Positions 43,839 to 52,442 are shown, counted from the first letter of the stretch. The stretch: DNA of 64,000 nucleotides from Microbacterium sp. VKM Ac-2870 (GCF_015350795.1 NZ_JADKSH010000003.1:124001-188000); one strand, 5' to 3'. Program-made: numbers and translations. Notes: generated by a model from the sequence alone, not told the origin.

Positions 43839-44818
43839 GCGGATGCTCCTTCGGTGAGGGTGTCGAGGTGGATGCCGCGGGCGTCGAGCCACGCGTCGTC
43901 GTAGAGCTTGGTGAGATAGCCACGGCCGTGATCGGGCAGCACGACCACGACGACGGCGTCGGCGGGGAGCTCCTTCGCGGTGCGCAGCGCGGCGACCACG
44001 GCCAGCCCCGACGAGCCCCCGACGAACAGCCCCTCCTCGCGGGCGAGCCGGCGGGTCATGGCGAAGCTCTCGGCATCCGACACCCGTTCGAAGCGGTCGA
44101 CGACGGTGGCGTCGAAGGTCTCGGGGAAGAAGTCCTCGCCGACGCCCTCGACGGCGTAGCCGTGGATCGGCCCTCCCGAATAGATGGATCCCTCCGGGTC
44201 GGCCCCCACGACGACGACCTCGCCCCGCGAGACTTCTTTCAGGTAGCGCCCCGTGCCACTGATGGTGCCGCCGGTGCCGATTCCGGCGACGAGGTGGGTG
44301 ACGCGACCGTCGGTGTCGCGCCAGATCTCCGGGCCCGTCGTCTCATAATGGGCGCGCGGACCGTTCGGGTTGGCGAACTGGTTGGGCTTGAACGCGCCGG
44401 GGATTTCGCGGGCGAGCCGGTCGGAGACGCTGTAGTACGAGTCGGGATGCTCCGGCGGGACGTTCGTGGGCACCTCCACGACCTCCGCCCCGTAGGCCCG
44501 CAGCACCGCGGTCTTCTCCCCCGTGAACTTGTCGGGGACGACGAAGATCATCCGGTACCCGCGCTGGAGCGCGACGAGGGCGAGACCGACGCCGGTGTTG
44601 CCGCTGGTGGGCTCGACGATCGTGCCGCCGGGGCGGATCAGCCCGTCGCGCTCGGCCGCGTCGATGATATTGCGGGCGATGCGGTCCTTGGCGGAGCCGC
44701 CCGGGTTGAAGTACTCGACCTTCGCGAGCACCGTGGCCTGCACCTCGGCGGCGACGGCGTTCAGACGGACGAGCGGGGTGTTGCCGACGACGTCGGCGAT
44801 GTGCGAGGCATAGCGCAT
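43835..44818 (-). CDS. Cystathionine beta-synthase / cysteine synthase
   Basis: 327 aa, PLP fold-type II. The lysine loop is FNPGGSAKDRIARN; the substrate loop is EPTSGNTGVGLA; the phosphate loop is GIGTGGTISGTGRYL. The F-N-P-G-G-S-x-K-D-R-I and the 'EGVGEDFFPETFD' stretch are those of cystathionine beta-synthases; CysK has N-P-x-x-S-V-K-D-R. Vertebrate and mycobacterial CBS carry a C-terminal pair of regulatory CBS domains, absent here, so only the catalytic core is encoded. It forms cystathionine from serine and homocysteine, or cysteine from O-acetylserine and sulfide. First gene of the operon, with the next gene overlapping by 4 nt. Confidence 0.9.
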   Translation of the reverse strand: MRYASHIADVVGNTPLVRLNAVAAEVQATVLAKVEYFNPGGSAKDRIARNIIDAAERDGLIRPGGTIVEPTSGNTGVGLALVALQRGYRMIFVVPDKFTGEKTAVLRAYGAEVVEVPTNVPPEHPDSYYSVSDRLAREIPGAFKPNQFANPNGPRAHYETTGPEIWRDTDGRVTHLVAGIGTGGTISGTGRYLKEVSRGEVVVVGADPEGSIYSGGPIHGYAVEGVGEDFFPETFDATVVDRFERVSDAESFAMTRRLAREEGLFVGGSSGLAVVAALRTAKELPADAVVVVVLPDHGRGYLTKLYDDAWLDARGIHLDTLTEGASA

Positions 44819-44944
44819 GCGGGTGTCCTGAAGATGATGCCGCGGCGCGGATCGCGCGAGAAGGCGGCGGGCTGACGGGTCGTCGAAGGGAGCGCGAAGC
44901 GCTCAGCGACAACAACGACAGGTCAGGCTCACCCGAGGATGCTA
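44819..44944 (-). promoter_or_regulatory. Leader with putative cysteine attenuator of the CBS-metB operon
   Basis: -10 TAGCAT (44939-44944 on the minus strand) lies 6 nt before the GTG of a nine-codon ORF (44903-44932). A GAGCGC-TTC-GCGCTC hairpin (44890-44904) starts within the ORF's stop codon, and GC-rich inverted repeats follow before AGGA at the operon start. A ribosome paused at the Cys codons would free the downstream structure. The layout matches the leaderless poly-cysteine attenuators described in mycobacteria; the switching itself is inferred. Confidence 0.65.
44903..44932 (-). CDS. Poly-cysteine leader peptide (9 aa)
   Basis: GTG start, peptide M-S-L-T-C-R-C-C-R, then TGA: three Cys codons (all TGT) in nine. 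The GTG is 6 nt from a TAGCAT -10 element, so it would be translated leaderless at the transcript's 5' end. It precedes by 84 nt an operon for cysteine/cystathionine metabolism, where Cys-tRNA limitation is meaningful. Too short for normal gene finding. Such uORFs in actinobacteria keep expression low when cysteine is plentiful. Confidence 0.75.
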   Translation of the reverse strand: MSLTCRCCR

Positions 44945-45007
44945 ACCCGAGGTGACCGGATGCCGCGAAGTGTGACGACCGATCCGTCACATTCTGCCCC
45001 GCCGCCC

Positions 45008-45013
45008 TACTCT
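45008..45013 (+). promoter_or_regulatory. -10 element, leaderless promoter of metY
   Basis: TACTCT, then 6 nt (GTGCTG), then GTG 45020; GTCACA at 44986-44991 may be the -35. Confidence 0.5.
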
Positions 45014-45019
45014 GTGCTG

Positions 45020-46327
45020 GTGGGCACGCATGACAACACCGATGAGTACGGCTTCGACACCCGCCAGGTGCACGCCGGCGAGGTCGACGAGCGCAACCAC
45101 GGCGCCCGCATCACCCCGATCTATCTGACCGCCGCGTACCGTTTCGACTCGTTCGCGCAGGCCGAAGACCGCTTCACCGGGGCGGAGGCCGGGCAGGTCT
45201 ACTCCCGCAACCTCAACCCCACGCACGAGGTCGCAGAGCGGCGCATCGCCTCGCTCGAAGGCGGCACCGGCGCGATCGTGGTCGGCTCCGGTCAAGCTGC
45301 CATCACCGCACTGCTGCTGGGACTCGCGGGCGCGGGCGAGCGCATCGTGTCGACGGCGAGCATCTACAGCGGCACCCGCATCCTGTTCGACCGCACCTTC
45401 GCCCGCCTCGGCGTCGCCGCGGACTACGTGCGCGACCCCGCCGACGAGGCCGAGTGGGAACGGCTCATCACTGCGCAGACCAAGGCGATCTTCGTCGAGA
45501 CGATCCCGAATCCGAAGAACGATCTCGTCGACGTGGCCGCAATCGCGCGCATCGCCCGGCGCCACACGATTCCCCTCATCGTGGACAACACGGTCGCCAC
45601 GCCGTACCTGATCCGACCGATCGAACACGGCGCCGACGCCGTCGTGCACTCCTCGACGAAGTTCCTCACCGGTCACGGGGCAGCACTGTCGGGAGTCATC
45701 GTCGACGGCGGCCGTTTCGACTGGGCGGGCTCGACGCGTTCCTACCCGGGCCTCACCGACCCCCTCGCCGCAGGTCGTTCCTCGCTGGTGGAGAGCCACG
45801 GCGCCCGCGCGCTCGAGGCCTATCTGCGCTTCGGCATCGTCAACGACTTCGGCGCGGCCCTCTCGCCGGTCAACTCGTTCCTGCTGCAGCAGGGCATCGA
45901 GACCCTGTCGCTGCGCATGGCGAAACACCTCGAGAATGCCGAGATCGTCGCCGCCTGGCTCGACGCTCACCCGGCCGTGGAGAGCGTCGACTTCGCTGGC
46001 CTGCCCACGAGTGCGTACCACCGCATCGCACAGGAGCGCTTCGGCGGCCACGCCGGCTCGGTGTTCGCCTTCACGGTGCGCGGTGGGCGGGATGGGGCCG
46101 AGCGGTTCTTCGACGCGCTCCGCCTGATCAGCCGTATGACGAACATCGGCGACGTCCGTTCGATGGCGCTGCATCCCGCCACCACGACGCATGCCTCCTT
46201 TTCGGCCGAGGAGCGCGCTCGGCTCGGCATCGGCGACGGCCTCATCCGCTTGTCGGTCGGCATCGAGACGGCGGCAGACCTCATCGCCGACCTCGACCGG
46301 GCGCTGGCGGCGGCCGCCGCATCCTGA
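45020..46327 (+). CDS. metY: O-acetylhomoserine sulfhydrylase (MetY type)
   Basis: 435 aa from GTG 45020 ([21 protein letters not shown]...). Earlier in-frame starts would precede the -10 element and are less likely. PLP fold-type I of the long MetY class: [10 protein letters not shown] (phosphate-binding), [15 protein letters not shown], the Schiff-base Lys ([11 protein letters not shown]), and C-terminal [13 protein letters not shown] with the substrate-binding Ser. It makes homocysteine from O-acetylhomoserine and sulfide; several members also use O-acetylserine. It is divergent from the CBS-metB operon across 87 nt, bringing together direct sulfhydrylation and the transsulfuration steps. 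Confidence 0.94.
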   Translation: MGTHDNTDEYGFDTRQVHAGEVDERNHGARITPIYLTAAYRFDSFAQAEDRFTGAEAGQVYSRNLNPTHEVAERRIASLEGGTGAIVVGSGQAAITALLLGLAGAGERIVSTASIYSGTRILFDRTFARLGVAADYVRDPADEAEWERLITAQTKAIFVETIPNPKNDLVDVAAIARIARRHTIPLIVDNTVATPYLIRPIEHGADAVVHSSTKFLTGHGAALSGVIVDGGRFDWAGSTRSYPGLTDPLAAGRSSLVESHGARALEAYLRFGIVNDFGAALSPVNSFLLQQGIETLSLRMAKHLENAEIVAAWLDAHPAVESVDFAGLPTSAYHRIAQERFGGHAGSVFAFTVRGGRDGAERFFDALRLISRMTNIGDVRSMALHPATTTHASFSAEERARLGIGDGLIRLSVGIETAADLIADLDRALAAAAAS

Positions 46328-46403
46328 ACGCCTGCTCCCGGTCGGCGGATGCCGGAGATGTCGCCGTATTGCGCGTTTCGGCGCCGGCGTGCGTCGAGGC
46401 GCC

Positions 46404-46409
46404 TAACGT
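46404..46409 (+). promoter_or_regulatory. -10 element, leaderless promoter of the flavin reductase gene
   Basis: TAACGT, 6 nt before ATG 46416. Confidence 0.5.
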
Positions 46410-46415
46410 GGATGT

Positions 46416-47015
46416 ATGACCTCGTCGCCCACCGCACCCATCGACGTGCCGTTCGACGGTCCCGCAGCGCGGAGCACCGACCTGTCGTCGCCGGGGTTCT
46501 CGTCGTCGCTGTCGGCGGATGAGTTCAAGGCGTTGTTTCGCGGTCACCCCGGCGGCGTCGCCGTCATCACCGCCGACGCCGGCAATGGGCCGGTGGCCCT
46601 GACCGCGACGAGCGTGTCCAGCGTCAGCGCCGAGCCGCCGCTTCTGATCTTCTCCGTGTCGTCGCAGTCGTCGTCCGCCGCGGTCCTCGTGGCAGCCGAA
46701 ACGGTCGTCGTGCACCTTCTCGACGCGCACGACCTCGACCTCGCCCGGCTCGGAGCCACGAGCGGCGTCGACCGGTTCGACGGTTCGCGGCCGTGGTCGC
46801 GTCTGGTCACCGGCGAGCCCGTGTATCACGATGTCCGGGCCTGGGTGCGCTGCGCGATCATCGAGCGGATGGATGCCGGCGGTTCCACCGTCTTCGCGGC
46901 GCACGCGCTGCAGTCACAGCTCGAGCGTGACGTCGACGCGGGCGCGCACGGCGACGCGTTGGTCTACCACAACCGCACGTGGCACCGCCTCGGCGACCAC
47001 TCCCGCATCTCCTGA
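46416..47015 (+). CDS. Flavin reductase-like domain protein
   Basis: 199 aa. An FMN-binding split barrel: FRGHPGGVAVITADAGNGPVALTATSVSSVSAEPPLLIFSVS is the classic flavin-reductase block (G-V-x-V-I-T, then T-A-T-S-x-x-S-x-S-x-x-P-P). These enzymes reduce FMN or FAD with NAD(P)H to serve a partner monooxygenase, or bind flavin tightly. The N-terminal 30 residues are an extra, flexible extension. No monooxygenase gene lies beside it. It starts 88 nt after metY, with its own -10 element, and a link to sulfonate use is possible but not shown. Confidence 0.9.
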   Translation: MTSSPTAPIDVPFDGPAARSTDLSSPGFSSSLSADEFKALFRGHPGGVAVITADAGNGPVALTATSVSSVSAEPPLLIFSVSSQSSSAAVLVAAETVVVHLLDAHDLDLARLGATSGVDRFDGSRPWSRLVTGEPVYHDVRAWVRCAIIERMDAGGSTVFAAHALQSQLERDVDAGAHGDALVYHNRTWHRLGDHSRIS

Positions 47016-47026
47016 GACAGGCCCGC

Positions 47027-48226
47027 TCACGCGTCGGCGGATGCCGATGCGCCCACCGCCGACAAGAACCCACCGACGAAGCTGTCGCCGAGCCCGATCG
47101 TGGTCGGCGCGTCGGTGGTGACGACGACCGCCGCCACACCGACGGCATCCGGTCGGTGCGCCTGGACGGCAGCGACGACCCGCTCCCCGTCGGGGTGGCG
47201 CGGCAGACGTGCGGTCTCGGCGAGATCGTCGCCGTCGAAGACGTCGCCGAGACGGTAGCGCGTGGCCGACACCCGCACCGCAGCATCGACGGCGGCGCGG
47301 TGGCGAGCGGCGCCCGGGCCGACCGCGATCGACCAGAAACGCGTGTGCACGACGAGCGCCGGCACCGGGATGAGCCGGTGCGCCTGGTCGAGGGCGTCGG
47401 CGACGTCGACGGGATCGGTGAGGTCGATGTCGCGGCGGACATACTCCTGAAGTTCGTCCTCGTTCATGCCGTAGACGTCGATGCGTGCGAGCAACCGATC
47501 GCGGACGATCGCGGCGAACTCCCGTCGATAGAACCCGGCATCCTCGTAGTAGACGAGCGCGCGCGCTGGCAAACGCACCATCGCGGTCTGCAGCTCGTCG
47601 AGGCGATGTTCCAGCAGGGCGGCGTCCTGCATCGTGTTGAACCCGGAGATCAGAAACGCATCGGCATCCGCGAGCTCGCCGCCGAGCTCCGCAGCGATCG
47701 CCATCTCGCGGTTGGGACGATCGTTCGCGACGATGACGCGGTTGGCCGCCGGCGCGACGACATCGCCGTCGGCGAGGTGGACGACCGATCCCGCGGGGTA
47801 CTGCACGATCAGGTGCGGGTCGAGAGTGTCGTCGGTGGCTGAGCACACCCAGTCGATGATCGGCGGCATGAGGCGGCGCACGTTGTCGTCGATACTGACG
47901 AGGTGCTGCGTGCTCGGGATGCCGAGATTGGCCAGCGCGATGCCCGCCCGCACCCCCGTCCCGCCGAGGGTCACCACCGCCTCGAAGCGCGCGGCGAACC
48001 GCTCGAGGATGTCGGAGGAGGCGGCGAACCGCTCTCCCCCGACGCCTCGGTCGACGAAGGCGAGGATCGCGACGAGCAGACTGCGCTCGTCGTCGATGGG
48101 CGCGGTCGTCGACAGCTCGGCGCGGCGCACATCGTGCTCCGCCGCCAGAGCGCCCACGACCGCGGCATCCCATCGGATCTCGTAGTCGACGGTGCCGCCG
48201 AGTCCGAGGACGAGTCGACCACTCAT
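47027..48226 (-). CDS. ADP-dependent phosphofructokinase/glucokinase family kinase
   Basis: 399 aa. A ribokinase-fold protein of the ADP-PFK/GK family: LGLGGTVDYEI at the N-terminus, the VTLGGTGVRAGIALANLG stretch, AFLISGFNTM, and the catalytic anion-hole motif G-L-G-D-S-F-V-G-G-F at the end. These kinases phosphorylate glucose or fructose 6-phosphate, mostly with ADP, in archaea; bacterial homologs are less studied and may use other sugars or ATP. It is the last gene of a sugar-import operon and follows a class II aldolase, so a ketohexose phosphate that becomes a 1,6-bisphosphate is a sensible substrate. GGAG lies 11 bases before the ATG. Confidence 0.82.
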   Translation of the reverse strand: MSGRLVLGLGGTVDYEIRWDAAVVGALAAEHDVRRAELSTTAPIDDERSLLVAILAFVDRGVGGERFAASSDILERFAARFEAVVTLGGTGVRAGIALANLGIPSTQHLVSIDDNVRRLMPPIIDWVCSATDDTLDPHLIVQYPAGSVVHLADGDVVAPAANRVIVANDRPNREMAIAAELGGELADADAFLISGFNTMQDAALLEHRLDELQTAMVRLPARALVYYEDAGFYRREFAAIVRDRLLARIDVYGMNEDELQEYVRRDIDLTDPVDVADALDQAHRLIPVPALVVHTRFWSIAVGPGAARHRAAVDAAVRVSATRYRLGDVFDGDDLAETARLPRHPDGERVVAAVQAHRPDAVGVAAVVVTTDAPTTIGLGDSFVGGFLSAVGASASADA

Positions 48227-48254
48227 GATGCCGATGATCTCCTGCCGTGCGCGA

Positions 48255-49121
48255 TCAGTACAGCGCGGCTTTGCCGGCGGCGCCGAAAAGGTCGATCTTC
48301 TCGGCGGCCGTCACTTTCAGCGCGGCGATCGGCTCCGGCTGGATCGCGTTGGGCTCGCGCAGACGCTCATCGGTGCCGAGGATCTCACGCATGCGGTTGT
48401 GGTAGCTCACCTTGATGTCGCTGGAGATGTTGATCTTGTTGATGCCCAGCGAGACGGCGCGCGCGAGCTCCGCGTCGGGGTTGCTGGATCCGCCGTGCAG
48501 CACGAGCGGGATCTGCACGGCCGCCTTGATCTGCTCGAGCAGGTCGTGGCGCAGTTCGGGGTTCTTGTCCGACGGGTACAGCCCGTGCGAGGTGCCGATC
48601 GCGATCGCGAGGCTGTCGACGCCGGTCTCGGCCACGAAGCGCACGGCGTCATCGACGTTCGTGTAGATGATCTCAGCCGCGCCGGACTCTCCGTAGCTGT
48701 CGTTGGCGCCGATCGTGCCGAGTTCTCCCTCCACCTGGATGCCGACGGCGTGGGCCGCTTCAACGACCTTGCGGGTGAGGGCGACGTTCTCCTCGAAAGG
48801 CAGCAACGACGCGTCGATCATGACGGATGTGAAGCCTGCCTGGATCGCCGTGATGATCTGGTCGTAGGTGCCGCCGTGGTCCCAGTGGATCGCGACGGGC
48901 ACGCTCGATCGGTGCGCACGCTCACGGATCGCCACGATGAGGTCGGTCGTCACATGCGAGACCTCGTCGGGGTGGATCGCGATGATGACGGGCGCGTTCT
49001 TCTCCTCGCTGATATCCATCACGCCGAGGAACATCGCCCAGTCGCTGATGTTGAAGGCGGGAATGGCGAAGTTGTTCTCATTGGCGACGTCGAGGATGGA
49101 CTTGCCGGTGTACAGCACCAC
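48255..49121 (-). CDS. Class II ketose-bisphosphate aldolase
   Basis: 288 aa from GTG 49121, with AGGAG eight bases upstream; the longer frame is a shadow of the permease gene. A zinc aldolase of the FbaA/KbaY family: AIHWDHGGTYDQI (catalytic Asp and first zinc His), QVEGELGTIGAND, AIAIGTSHGLYP (zinc His), PLVLHGGSSNPD (zinc His, phosphate loop) and INKINISSDIK. It splits fructose- or tagatose-1,6-bisphosphate into two trioses. The adjoining kinase could produce the bisphosphate. The operon of binding protein, permeases, aldolase and kinase points to a dedicated hexose or polyol route. Confidence 0.93.
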   Translation of the reverse strand: MVLYTGKSILDVANENNFAIPAFNISDWAMFLGVMDISEEKNAPVIIAIHPDEVSHVTTDLIVAIRERAHRSSVPVAIHWDHGGTYDQIITAIQAGFTSVMIDASLLPFEENVALTRKVVEAAHAVGIQVEGELGTIGANDSYGESGAAEIIYTNVDDAVRFVAETGVDSLAIAIGTSHGLYPSDKNPELRHDLLEQIKAAVQIPLVLHGGSSNPDAELARAVSLGINKINISSDIKVSYHNRMREILGTDERLREPNAIQPEPIAALKVTAAEKIDLFGAAGKAALY

Positions 49122-49156
49122 GGTGGATTCTCCTGTTTTCGGTGGGATGGGGTCGG

Positions 49157-50002
49157 TCAGCTCTTCACCGAGCCGGCCGTCAGGCCGCTGATGAAGTAGC
49201 GCTGGAAGAAGAGGAAGAGGATCAGTACGGGGATCGAGCCGAGCACGCTCATCGCCATGATCTGGTTCCACTCGTACGAGTGCTGGCCCATGAGCAGCTG
49301 GATGCCGATGGGCACGGTCCGCATGTCGATCGTGCGAGTCAGGGTCAGGGCGAACAGGTACTCGTTCCACGCGATCATGAACGTGTAGATGCCCACCGAC
49401 ACGATGCCGGGCACCGAGATGGGCACGAGCACGCGCCACAGCGCGGTCATCGACCCGGCGCCGTCCACGCGCACGGCTTCGTCGAGCTCGCGCGGCAGGG
49501 TGTTGAAGTAGCCGGTCATCATGATGATCGCGTAGGGCAACGTGAAGACCATGTAGGTGAGGATCAGCCCCGGGTAGGTGTTGTAGAGCCCGAGGCCCAC
49601 CACCAGGCCGAAGTACGGGATCAGCAGGGTGATCGGAGGAACCGCCTGCACGCTCACGATGATCACGTTGAGCACCCGCTTGCCGCGGAACTCGAACCGG
49701 CTGAAGGCGTACGCGGCCTGGATGGCCACGAAGAGGGTCAACACCGTCACCGCGCCGGCGACGACGTAGCTGTTGATGAAGAAGCGCACCGTCTCGGGGT
49801 TCGTGAAGATCGCGATGTACGCGTCCAACGAGAACGAGTCGGTGATCAGCCGGGGAGGAAGTTCGAAGATCTCGGTGTTCGACTTGAACGAGTTGGACAG
49901 CATCCACAGCACGGGTCCGCCGGCGAAGACGGCGCCGAGGAGGAGGCCGAGGTAGACGCCGGCACGAGCGGTGCGCCGACGGGTCTGCACGGACATGGCC
50001 AT
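49157..50002 (-). CDS. Carbohydrate ABC transporter permease (MalG type)
   Basis: 281 aa from ATG 50002, with GAGGGAC upstream. Six TM helices and the EAA loop (LPRELDEAVRVDGAGSMTALWRVLVPISVPG) that docks on the ATPase. It forms the membrane channel with the partner permease; the start follows the partner's stop by 2 nt. No ATPase gene is present in the operon, so, as for most CUT1 systems in actinobacteria, a shared MsiK-type ATPase encoded elsewhere is expected. Confidence 0.94.
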   Translation of the reverse strand: MAMSVQTRRRTARAGVYLGLLLGAVFAGGPVLWMLSNSFKSNTEIFELPPRLITDSFSLDAYIAIFTNPETVRFFINSYVVAGAVTVLTLFVAIQAAYAFSRFEFRGKRVLNVIIVSVQAVPPITLLIPYFGLVVGLGLYNTYPGLILTYMVFTLPYAIIMMTGYFNTLPRELDEAVRVDGAGSMTALWRVLVPISVPGIVSVGIYTFMIAWNEYLFALTLTRTIDMRTVPIGIQLLMGQHSYEWNQIMAMSVLGSIPVLILFLFFQRYFISGLTAGSVKS

Positions 50003-50004
50003 CT

Positions 50005-50934
50005 TCAGTCCCTCGCCTTCTGGTGCCGCACATAGAACACGGCGAGGACCATCGACATCAGCAGGACGAGCACGGCGGCGGTCGCCGCCAGCGAGAAGTC
50101 GTACTTCGCGAAGGCCAACTTGTAGGTGTAGGTGCTGAGCACCTCGGTCACATCGATCGGGCCGCCCCCGGTGGTCATCCAGATGAGGGCGAACTGCTGC
50201 GAGGTCCAGATCAGATCGAGCAGCAACAGGCTCACGATGATGGGGCGCAGCTGGGGCAGGGTAACGTTCCAGAACCGCTGCACGCTGCTGGCGCCATCGA
50301 CCGTGGCCGCTTCGTACAGGTCGCTGGGGATGCCCTGCAGCCCCGCGAGCAGGCTCACCATGAAGAACGGATACCCGGCCCAGATGTTGATGAAGGTGAC
50401 GGTGCCGAGCGCCAGCTGCGGCGACGCGAGCCACTCGATGTTGGACTGGAGCAGGAAGTTGATGACGCCGTTGGGGGCCAGCAGCATGCGCCAGAGAACG
50501 GCGATGACGGCGACGGTGAACAGCCACGGGAGCACGTAGAGACCGCGGAAGACGGCGCGAGAGAAGCCGCCGATGAGCGGGCTGTTCAGCATGAGGGCGA
50601 AGCCGAGGCCGAGCACGAGGTGCGCCGCGACGCTGACGACGGTGAACACGACGGTGTTGGAGGTCGCCTTCCAGAAGGTCGCATCACCCAGCACCGTGAG
50701 GTAGTTCTGCAGGCCGACGAACTGGCTGTTCTTACTGAGGATGACATTGCTCTGCAGCGAGTACCCGATCACCATCACGATCGGGATGATCATCAGGACC
50801 AGAAGCAGAAGCAGCGTCGGGGAGAGGAAGGCGTAGGACTCCGTCGTGCGGCGCAGCTGGCGCCGGCGGCGCGAGTGGGCGACACCGGTGACGAGCACCT
50901 CTGTATCGATCGAGACGGGTGTTTTGAGGGTCAT
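50005..50934 (-). CDS. Carbohydrate ABC transporter permease (MalF type)
   Basis: 309 aa. Six TM helices; the EAA loop is IPSDLYEAATVDGASSVQRFWNVTLPQLRPI. An Arg-rich cytoplasmic N-terminus (SRRRRQLRRTTESYAF) precedes TM1. It pairs with the MalG-type protein encoded directly downstream. Together with the lipoprotein gene 83 nt upstream it makes a CUT1 importer; the sugar is not determinable from the sequence. GGTTGTGAGG-like sequences are absent upstream, so ribosome binding may rely on GGAGCC(G) before the ATG. Confidence 0.94.
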   Translation of the reverse strand: MTLKTPVSIDTEVLVTGVAHSRRRRQLRRTTESYAFLSPTLLLLLVLMIIPIVMVIGYSLQSNVILSKNSQFVGLQNYLTVLGDATFWKATSNTVVFTVVSVAAHLVLGLGFALMLNSPLIGGFSRAVFRGLYVLPWLFTVAVIAVLWRMLLAPNGVINFLLQSNIEWLASPQLALGTVTFINIWAGYPFFMVSLLAGLQGIPSDLYEAATVDGASSVQRFWNVTLPQLRPIIVSLLLLDLIWTSQQFALIWMTTGGGPIDVTEVLSTYTYKLAFAKYDFSLAATAAVLVLLMSMVLAVFYVRHQKARD

Positions 50935-51017
50935 GAGACCGCGCGGCTCCTAGGTGGTGGTGCGGGTGCCGCACCGCACGCTCGCGCGATGCGGCACCCG
51001 GGCCGGGGGACAGATGA

Positions 51018-52322
51018 TCAGAACGCCGCTTGCCAGGACTTCTGCGCGTTCGTCAGCGCATCGTTCATGGACTGCTGCCCGTCGAGGGCCGTCTGCAGCT
51101 GCTGGCCGAGCTGGCGCATGAGGTCTTCCGCGGTGGGCAGACCCGTGAACTCGTTCGCGGGGTAGCCGGCCTTGTAGATGTCGAAGGCCTTCTTGAACAG
51201 CTCGTCGCTACCGGAGAAGTCCGGGGTCGACTGGGTGTTGCCGGGGAATGCCTTCGCCAGCGTGGACAGCGTGGAGTTCGTGTCCTTGCTCATGAGGAAC
51301 GACACCAGCTTGAAGGCGGCATCCTTGTGCGCCGAGTTCTCCGCGACGCCGATACCCCACGACGCGTACGGGATACCCCGCTGGCCCGAGTACCCGTCGG
51401 CCGCCGGAATGGCCGAGATGGAGAACTTGAGGTTCGGGTTCGACTGACGGATCAGGTTGATGTGCGCGAGCGAGTCGATCATCATGCCGACGCGACCGTT
51501 GGTGAACTCTTCGACCTTGTCCTGCTCCTTCATCGTGAACGAGCCCGAGGCGATGACGCCGTCCTTCCAGAGGTCGTTGATGTAGTCCATCGCGGACGAG
51601 ACGTCCTTGTTGGTGAGATCGGGCTTGCCGTCCTTCAGCATCGAGCCTCCAGAGGCCCACACCCACGACATCACGTCGTTCTGCACACCGTTGGGCGCTT
51701 CCAGCGACAGCGGAAGAACCCATCCCGAGACGTCGCCGCCGAGCGCCTTGATCTTCTTCGCCGCGTCGGCGAACTCGGTGCGCGTCGATGGCGGCGCGGT
51801 GACTCCGGCCTTGGCAAGCAGGTCGTCGTTCGTGAACATCGGGTACACGAAGTTGACCACGGGGATCATGTACGTGCTGCCGTCGACCTTGATCTGGCTG
51901 GCAAGCTGGCTGTCGTCGTAGTTGTTCTGCGTCATCAGATCGGTGAGGTTCGCGATCACGCCCTTGGAGGCGAAGTCGTTGACCCACGCGCCGTCGAGGC
52001 CGACGACGTCGGGCATCGTGCCCGACGCGGCGCCGGCGAACAGCTGCTCCTTCGTCGAGGCGTACGGGCCGCTGACCAGCTTGACCTTGATTCCGGGGTT
52101 CTCCGACTCGAACTTGTCCATGAGCGCGCGGAACTGACCGTCCGGCAGCTCCGGCTCCCACCACTGTGCGAACTCGATCGTGACGTCGCCGCCCGCGCCG
52201 CCGCTTCCGGACGGCGATGCACTGCTCGAGCAGCCGGACATCGCCAACAGTGTCGTCGCGGCGACGGCAGCGCCGACGACGGTGAGGGCCTTGCTGCGAC
52301 CCCGCCCCACTCTGGACATCAT
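51018..52322 (-). CDS. Sugar ABC transporter substrate-binding lipoprotein
   Basis: 434 aa. A lipoprotein signal peptide with lipobox L-A-M-S-G-C places the modified Cys near residue 31, followed by a Ser/Gly linker (SSSASPSGSGGAGG). The mature part has the type I/CUT1 solute-binding fold: VTIEFAQWWEPELPDG, GIKVKLVSGPYASTKEQLFAGAASGTMPDVVGLDGAWVNDF, WGIGVAENSAHKDAAFKLVSFLMS. It captures the sugar outside the membrane for the two permeases. It is the first gene of the operon, with AGAGGAG next to the ATG, and is divergent from the DeoR repressor across operator-like repeats. Confidence 0.95.
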   Translation of the reverse strand: MMSRVGRGRSKALTVVGAAVAATTLLAMSGCSSSASPSGSGGAGGDVTIEFAQWWEPELPDGQFRALMDKFESENPGIKVKLVSGPYASTKEQLFAGAASGTMPDVVGLDGAWVNDFASKGVIANLTDLMTQNNYDDSQLASQIKVDGSTYMIPVVNFVYPMFTNDDLLAKAGVTAPPSTRTEFADAAKKIKALGGDVSGWVLPLSLEAPNGVQNDVMSWVWASGGSMLKDGKPDLTNKDVSSAMDYINDLWKDGVIASGSFTMKEQDKVEEFTNGRVGMMIDSLAHINLIRQSNPNLKFSISAIPAADGYSGQRGIPYASWGIGVAENSAHKDAAFKLVSFLMSKDTNSTLSTLAKAFPGNTQSTPDFSGSDELFKKAFDIYKAGYPANEFTGLPTAEDLMRQLGQQLQTALDGQQSMNDALTNAQKSWQAAF

Positions 52323-52336
52323 TTCTCCTCTATGAG

Positions 52337-52442
52337 TTGTGCGCCCTCCGCAACACTGCGGATTCGTGCGTCTTTCAGCACCATTATGCCGTCTTTTGCC
52401 ACTTAGTCAATCGTCAACACCGAATTCGTGCGCTCTTGTGCG
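52337..52442. promoter_or_regulatory. Putative DeoR operator repeats
   Basis: Four copies of a TTSGTGCG-like octamer on the plus strand: TTGTGCG (52337), TTCGTGCG (52363), TTCGTGCG (52425) and TTGTGCG (52436). Two are within ATTCGTGCG-N-TCTT repeats 62 nt apart. DeoR-family proteins bind short direct or inverted repeats over such distances, allowing looping. The set lies between the two divergent genes. Confidence 0.5.

Noticed and set aside
44343..44990. Minus-strand 215-codon frame across the CBS gene start and leader
   Set aside because: Out of frame with the CBS gene, very Arg/Ser-rich; only the nine-codon uORF in another frame of this leader has supporting signals.
48255..50033. Fusion of class II aldolase with a 300-residue N-terminal extension
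   Set aside because: The extension is Arg/His-rich and is the out-of-frame reading of the permease gene; a GTG with ribosome site at 49121 is the start.
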